Shown here: positions 62,906 to 64,000 of the stretch, piece by piece
Layout of the letters: the number at the start of each line of letters is the position of its first letter
Numbering within the stretch: position 1 is the stretch's first letter
Source of the DNA: Staphylococcus hyicus
GTDB lineage: Bacteria; Bacillota; Bacilli; Staphylococcales; Staphylococcaceae
Direction of reading: 5' to 3'
DNA length: 64,000 nt
Assembly (NCBI RefSeq): GCF_000816085.1
Contig: NZ_CP008747.1
Coordinates: 744,001 to 808,000, forward strand
Position numbers and translations under genes: made by a program
Notes under the pieces: generated by a model
What the model saw: only the letters and a program-made list of their open reading frames with translations
What the model was told of the DNA's origin: nothing
Database searches by the model: none

Positions 62906-64000
62906 ATGAAAAGGATTATGACGATTTTTGGTACGCGTCCAGAGGCCATTAAAATGGCACCTCTCGTATTACAATTAAAAAAGGAAGAAAATTTAGAACC
63001 AATTGTAGTTGTAACGGCGCAACATCGTGAAATGTTAGATTCTGTTTTAGATACATTTAATATCGTACCTGATTACGATTTGAATGTGATGAAACCTGGG
63101 CAAACATTGTCTGAAGTAACGTCACGTGTTCTAACTGGACTTGAAGGCGTCATTAAAGAAGTGAAGCCTGATATGATTTTAGTACATGGTGATACAACGA
63201 CAACATTTGCAGGAAGTTTAGCTGCTTTTTATAACGAAATAAGTATTGGTCACGTTGAAGCGGGTTTAAGAACATGGCAAAAATATTCGCCATTTCCTGA
63301 AGAGATGAATCGACAAATGACTGGTATTATGGCAGACCTTCATTTTGCACCAACGCATCAAGCAGAGATGAATTTATTAAATGAAAATAAAAATCCTAAC
63401 TCAGTCGTTGTCACTGGTAATACAGCGATTGATGCGATGCACACTACAATTCATGAACAGTATAAATCAGACATAATCCAACGTCATCAAGATAAACGCA
63501 TCATCTTGTTAACTTCACACCGTCGTGAAAATATTGGTGAACCTATGGAAAATATTTTTAAAGCGGCGCGTCGTATCGTTGAAGACATTGAAGATGCAGT
63601 TATTGTTTACCCAATGCATAAAAATCCAAAAGTAAGAGATATTGCTTACAAACATCTCAGTGATCATGACCGTATTGAACTGATTGAACCACTTGAGGTA
63701 GTTGATTTTCATAATTTTGCACATCAATCGCATTTGATTTTAACTGATTCTGGCGGAGTACAAGAAGAAGCACCATCCTTAGGTAAGCCAGTATTGGTAT
63801 TGAGAGATACCACTGAACGTCCGGAAGGTGTCGAAGCAGGTACATTAAAATTAGCTGGAACAAAAGAAGAAGATGTTTATCAATATACGAAAGCATTACT
63901 TACAGATGAAGCGCTCTATAAGAAAATGAGTATCGCACAAAACCCATATGGAGATGGTCACGCTTCCAAACGAATATGTGATCATATTCAATATTATTTT
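62906..64000 (+). CDS. mnaA: UDP-N-acetylglucosamine 2-epimerase (3' end beyond window)
   Basis: Non-hydrolysing epimerase making UDP-ManNAc for teichoic-acid and capsule linkage units. The frame is open from ATG 62906 (site AAGGAGCG) to the last base, 365 codons, and continues past the window; about ten residues are probably missing. It begins MKRIMTIFGTRPEAIKMAPL, with TAQHREMLD, VHGDTTTTFAGSLAAFY, and LTDSGGVQEEAPSLG (UDP-binding). A complete Rossmann GT-B-like fold is present. It comes directly after upp, as in S. aureus. Confidence 0.92.
   Translation, partial: MKRIMTIFGTRPEAIKMAPLVLQLKKEENLEPIVVVTAQHREMLDSVLDTFNIVPDYDLNVMKPGQTLSEVTSRVLTGLEGVIKEVKPDMILVHGDTTTTFAGSLAAFYNEISIGHVEAGLRTWQKYSPFPEEMNRQMTGIMADLHFAPTHQAEMNLLNENKNPNSVVVTGNTAIDAMHTTIHEQYKSDIIQRHQDKRIILLTSHRRENIGEPMENIFKAARRIVEDIEDAVIVYPMHKNPKVRDIAYKHLSDHDRIELIEPLEVVDFHNFAHQSHLILTDSGGVQEEAPSLGKPVLVLRDTTERPEGVEAGTLKLAGTKEEDVYQYTKALLTDEALYKKMSIAQNPYGDGHASKRICDHIQYYF

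Overview
This is a low-GC Firmicutes chromosome segment that I read as Staphylococcus. The evidence is the staphylococcal-type 16S/23S/5S sequences, the staphyloferrin A genes (sfaC-htsABC), the sdrM-sepA-lmrS efflux cluster, qsrR, coaW, and a core-gene order (pyrG, DUF2529 gene, fba, murZ, qsrR, aldehyde dehydrogenase, rho, rpmE2, tdk, prfA, prmC, sua5, ptpB, UPF0340, glyA, upp, mnaA) that I remember from S. aureus. Protein divergence from the S. aureus sequences I remember suggests another species, perhaps of the hyicus/intermedius group; that placement is inference. I see no prophage, insertion sequence, plasmid genes or CRISPR array. This is mostly core chromosome with a few decayed genes.

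Layout. 1-4 kb: 3' part of the staphyloferrin A racemase gene sfaC, then a Fur-box promoter and the htsABC uptake genes. 4.2-9.2 kb: a small SunI/YnzG-like protein, a YdjM-like membrane hydrolase, a UDP-sugar pyrophosphorylase, a hemolysin III homologue, then sdrM and sepA, followed by a decayed gene and lmrS (to 11 kb). 11.2 kb: a Mrp/SalA-type ATPase. 12.4-18.5 kb: a complete rRNA operon with two promoters, 16S, 23S, 5S and six tRNAs (Asn, Glu, Val, Tyr, Gln, Lys). Both rRNA spacers carry copies of one structured element. 18.9-25.4 kb: arginase, then cdaA-cdaR-glmM (c-di-AMP and glucosamine-1-P) and glmS preceded by a glmS ribozyme. 25.5-32 kb: an orphan ABC ATPase, a HAD hydrolase, a membrane protein, a FadR-type regulator, manA, a small membrane protein and a two-EVE-domain protein with a degenerate McrB-like C-terminus. 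32-38 kb: a gene remnant, an NhaC antiporter with a cre site, a DCC protein, deoD, pdp, a DoxX-like protein and luxS.

38.3-41.3 kb holds another gene remnant, then a SAM-I (S-box) riboswitch with its terminator controlling a two-gene operon: an M20 amidohydrolase and an ATP-grasp ligase. This is the best candidate for an uncharacterised system, because an amide-forming and an amide-cleaving enzyme are jointly controlled by S-adenosylmethionine. 41.5-46.9 kb: a DUF2750 protein, coaW, a VOC protein, a BCCT betaine-type transporter, a double GNAT protein and rpoE. 47-64 kb: pyrG, with a leader that fits CTP-sensing by reiterative G addition, and the conserved block through to mnaA, which runs off the window end.

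Most of the regulation visible here is RNA- or metabolite-based: glmS ribozyme, SAM riboswitch, pyrG attenuator, Fur box, cre site and probable ARG boxes. Convergent genes are usually separated by bidirectional hairpin terminators.
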